Made by a program: the position numbers and the translations under genes. Under the pieces are notes generated by a model, which saw only the letters and a program-made list of their open reading frames with translations, did not search any database and was not told the origin of the DNA. A stretch of 64,000 bases of DNA, taken from contig JAWKMR010000004.1 in the NCBI GenBank assembly GCA_041392125.1, positions 248,001-312,000 of the forward strand, written 5' to 3'. Shown one piece after another: positions 62,241 to 64,000 of the stretch (the first letter of the stretch is position 1; the number at the start of each line of letters is the position of its first letter). Source of the stretch: Halomarinibacterium sp041392125 (GTDB lineage: Bacteria; Bacteroidota; Bacteroidia; Flavobacteriales; Flavobacteriaceae).

Positions 62241-62273
62241 GTAAAAACCCCATTGTAAACAATGAGGTTTTTT
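62241..62273 (-). terminator. Terminator after the PQQ-propeller gene
   Basis: Minus strand AAACCTCATTG-TTTA-CAATGGGGTTT followed by T residues, in the gap between the propeller gene stop and the DUF6498-type gene start. A second small inverted repeat (TGTTCAA ... TTGAACA) lies just upstream. Confidence 0.7.
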
Positions 62274-62328
62274 GGATTATTTGTTCAAACTCCTCTGTTG
62301 AACAAATCACACAAACTTGGTTAGCAAG

Positions 62329-64000
62329 TTATTTTTTAAGGTCGTATGCATAGATTAAATCGTCCTTGGCTTTATAATACAAAACACCACCAAAATCATC
62401 TACTTCGTATTCCGGTTTTTTATCTTTTAAAATGATTTCCTTTTCGGTTTTGCCTGTGTCTTTATTTACTTTAACCAATCCTACACCATCATCTAATTTG
62501 GTTAAAATAAATTGTGCGTTTTGAGTAGCAGCAGTAGCTTTAAAACGTTGCGACATAAACTCGAAAGAAGCCGATCCTATTGCCGCAAACATTTTAGACT
62601 GGCGGTCATATTCCTTTCCGTATGAATTATAATCTCCAAGCTGGTTTCTATTGGCTCCCGCTGCAGCAGCAGCAGAGGCTGCCATAGCCGTAGAAGCTAC
62701 CGCAATTACCCCTCCTACAATTTTGGCAAAGGTACTTTTAGAGGGAGATTTAAAATATTGGTGATAAGTTTCAGTTCCACTAAAATCTAAAACTGTCATA
62801 TTCTGATCTGAGCCTAAAAAGATACCACCATTCCTCATTTCTATAGTGTTGGGCACTTCTTTTTCGTCAAAATTAGTTTTTCCAAAATTAGAAACATCAC
62901 CAGTAGTTGGGTCTACCGCCATAATTTCATCATCGGCAGAAATTAAATATCGGTTATTGCCTTTATCGAAGGTAGAAGAAACCGATGTGGCTCTTTTATA
63001 TTTTAATGGTTTTTTCCAAACTTGGTCTCCTGTTTCAAGATTTACAATATTGGCGTCTTCTGAAGTAATATAAATTAACCCCTGAGTGGTATGTGCCATG
63101 ACCATGATATTTTCACCGGTTTTCAAAGGTTTTTTGAAAAGGGTTTTACCATCAAAAGAAATTTTATTAATTCCCCCCTCTTGTATTCCAAAGAGGATTC
63201 CATCGTCCATAATATAAAAATGCTGTACATACCCTTTTGTTTTAGGAGCTTTTTCCCATAAATCTTCTCCCGTTTGGGCACTCAAGAAACCTATTTCCGA
63301 TTCATCTTTAGCGGCCAAAATACTATTGCTTCCTCCACTGCTTTTGTTACTAACTACAGCCAATCCTTGTGGTAAAATTTCAAAATTTACTACTTGCCCT
63401 TTTACTTTGGCAGCATCTTTCCAAAGTTCTGCACCATTTGCACCAATTTTATAGATTTCCATGCTACTTCCCGAAGTATTACTTTCAAAAGCATAGATTT
63501 CTTTTTCAGAAGTATCAGACGTCATCCAGTTTACATTCTTTATTTTGTTTTCCCAAAGGGTTTCACCGGTTAGCGTTTTTGCAATAATTCCTTGACTAGT
63601 GGGTATTAACATTTGGTCTTTTAATAGAAGCGGATCTCCCGTAACCAAATAGCTTTTCATTGTTGTTTTTCCCGGAGGAAAGAGATAGAAAGAATAATCT
63701 TCTTTCCCGGTGGCTAGATCATATACAGCTACTTTAGGGGTGTTATTTTCAGCCAAGCCTCCTGTTTTTTGCAACCCACTTACAATCAATTTGTTTTGTG
63801 GCATAGCAGTAGAAGAGGTAAAAATTTGTTTCCACTGGTTACCTTCAGAACTGAAAAGTACTTTTCCTGAAACAAAATCGATGACCGTTTTTTTGGAAGA
63901 CATAAACCCTCCTTGCGCCACCATAACATACGGAGATGCCGGGATAAATACCAATTCTTCGGGTTTTACACGACCGTAATCGGTAAATTTAAATAATAAC
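62329..64000 (-). CDS. PQQ-like beta-propeller protein (N-terminus outside the window)
   Basis: At least 557 residues and open to the window edge. It has repeated blade patterns (LTGETLWENKIK, QTGEDLWEKAPK, ETGDQVWKKPLK, TTGDVSNFG) typical of PQQ-type propellers. Within it is an Ala-rich hydrophobic stretch (VGGVIAVASTAMAASAAAAAG) followed by a glycine/asparagine-rich segment and a final pair of strands. The start is not visible, so export cannot be judged. Binding of PQQ is not implied; many such proteins are scaffolds. Confidence 0.78.
   Translation of the reverse strand, partial: LLFKFTDYGRVKPEELVFIPASPYVMVAQGGFMSSKKTVIDFVSGKVLFSSEGNQWKQIFTSSTAMPQNKLIVSGLQKTGGLAENNTPKVAVYDLATGKEDYSFYLFPPGKTTMKSYLVTGDPLLLKDQMLIPTSQGIIAKTLTGETLWENKIKNVNWMTSDTSEKEIYAFESNTSGSSMEIYKIGANGAELWKDAAKVKGQVVNFEILPQGLAVVSNKSSGGSNSILAAKDESEIGFLSAQTGEDLWEKAPKTKGYVQHFYIMDDGILFGIQEGGINKISFDGKTLFKKPLKTGENIMVMAHTTQGLIYITSEDANIVNLETGDQVWKKPLKYKRATSVSSTFDKGNNRYLISADDEIMAVDPTTGDVSNFGKTNFDEKEVPNTIEMRNGGIFLGSDQNMTVLDFSGTETYHQYFKSPSKSTFAKIVGGVIAVASTAMAASAAAAAGANRNQLGDYNSYGKEYDRQSKMFAAIGSASFEFMSQRFKATAATQNAQFILTKLDDGVGLVKVNKDTGKTEKEIILKDKKPEYEVDDFGGVLYYKAKDDLIYAYDLKK

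Noticed and set aside
1..64000. CRISPR arrays, tRNA, rRNA, prophage or insertion sequences
   Set aside because: No spaced direct repeats, tRNA-like cloverleaf segments, transposase or phage genes were recognised in any gap or frame.

Overview
The window is AT-rich DNA from a gliding, Bacteroidota-type bacterium, almost certainly a member of the Flavobacteriaceae. Evidence: gliding genes gldA, gldB and gldC; type IX secretion C-terminal sorting domains; a DnaG primase without the usual zinc ligands; methionine synthase split in two; and promoters of the Bacteroidota form TTTG-N18-21-TAnnTTTG instead of TTGACA/TATAAT. No phage, insertion sequence, CRISPR array, rRNA or tRNA was seen. Most of the region is ordinary chromosomal core.

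Layout. 1-3.9 kb: end of an alpha/beta hydrolase, engB, gldC-gldB, nadE and an orphan response regulator. 3.9-5.9 kb: dnaG, broken by clustered small frame changes. 6-8.5 kb: an ECF sigma factor operon with a membrane protein and an outer-membrane barrel. 8.5-21.9 kb: housekeeping genes (polyprenyl synthase, rlmN, queA, aroA, a MazG-like hydrolase, dtd, rsgA), a secreted serine protease and two DUF3857 proteins. 22-24.1 kb: the aromatic operon pheA-aroG/chorismate mutase. 24.2-28.8 kb: gldA and a tandemly duplicated pair (PagL-like lipid A deacylase plus DUF2807-like lipoprotein). 28.9-38.9 kb: methionine and sulfur genes (metF, metH, PLP dehydratase, homocysteine methyltransferase, cysH, Rrf2 regulator, OsmC protein, homoserine dehydrogenase, cystathionine synthase). 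40.6-45 kb: leuACDB. 45-51.8 kb: ilvDBNCA. 52.3 kb: metK. 53.6-58.4 kb: a two-component cluster with one regulator and two TPR histidine kinases. 58.4-64 kb: two exported MORN-repeat paralogues, a DUF6498-type membrane protein and a PQQ-type beta-propeller protein cut by the window edge.

The main discovery is the density of cis-acting RNA regulation in the amino-acid operons. pheA-aroG is preceded by a 23-residue leader peptide with seven Phe, two Tyr and one Trp, then an intrinsic terminator: a classical transcription attenuator. ilvDBNCA has the same arrangement with a 20-residue Ile-rich leader. Two SAM-I riboswitches precede the cystathionine synthase and homocysteine methyltransferase operons, while metK carries an RNA that fits SAM-II, so two unrelated SAM aptamer classes appear to serve one pathway. 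A perfect 19-bp palindrome overlaps the pheA promoter, and an inverted repeat next to an Rrf2 regulator gene overlaps the cysH promoter. An ECF-type promoter (AACC-N16-CGTC) precedes the sigma factor gene, suggesting autoregulation.
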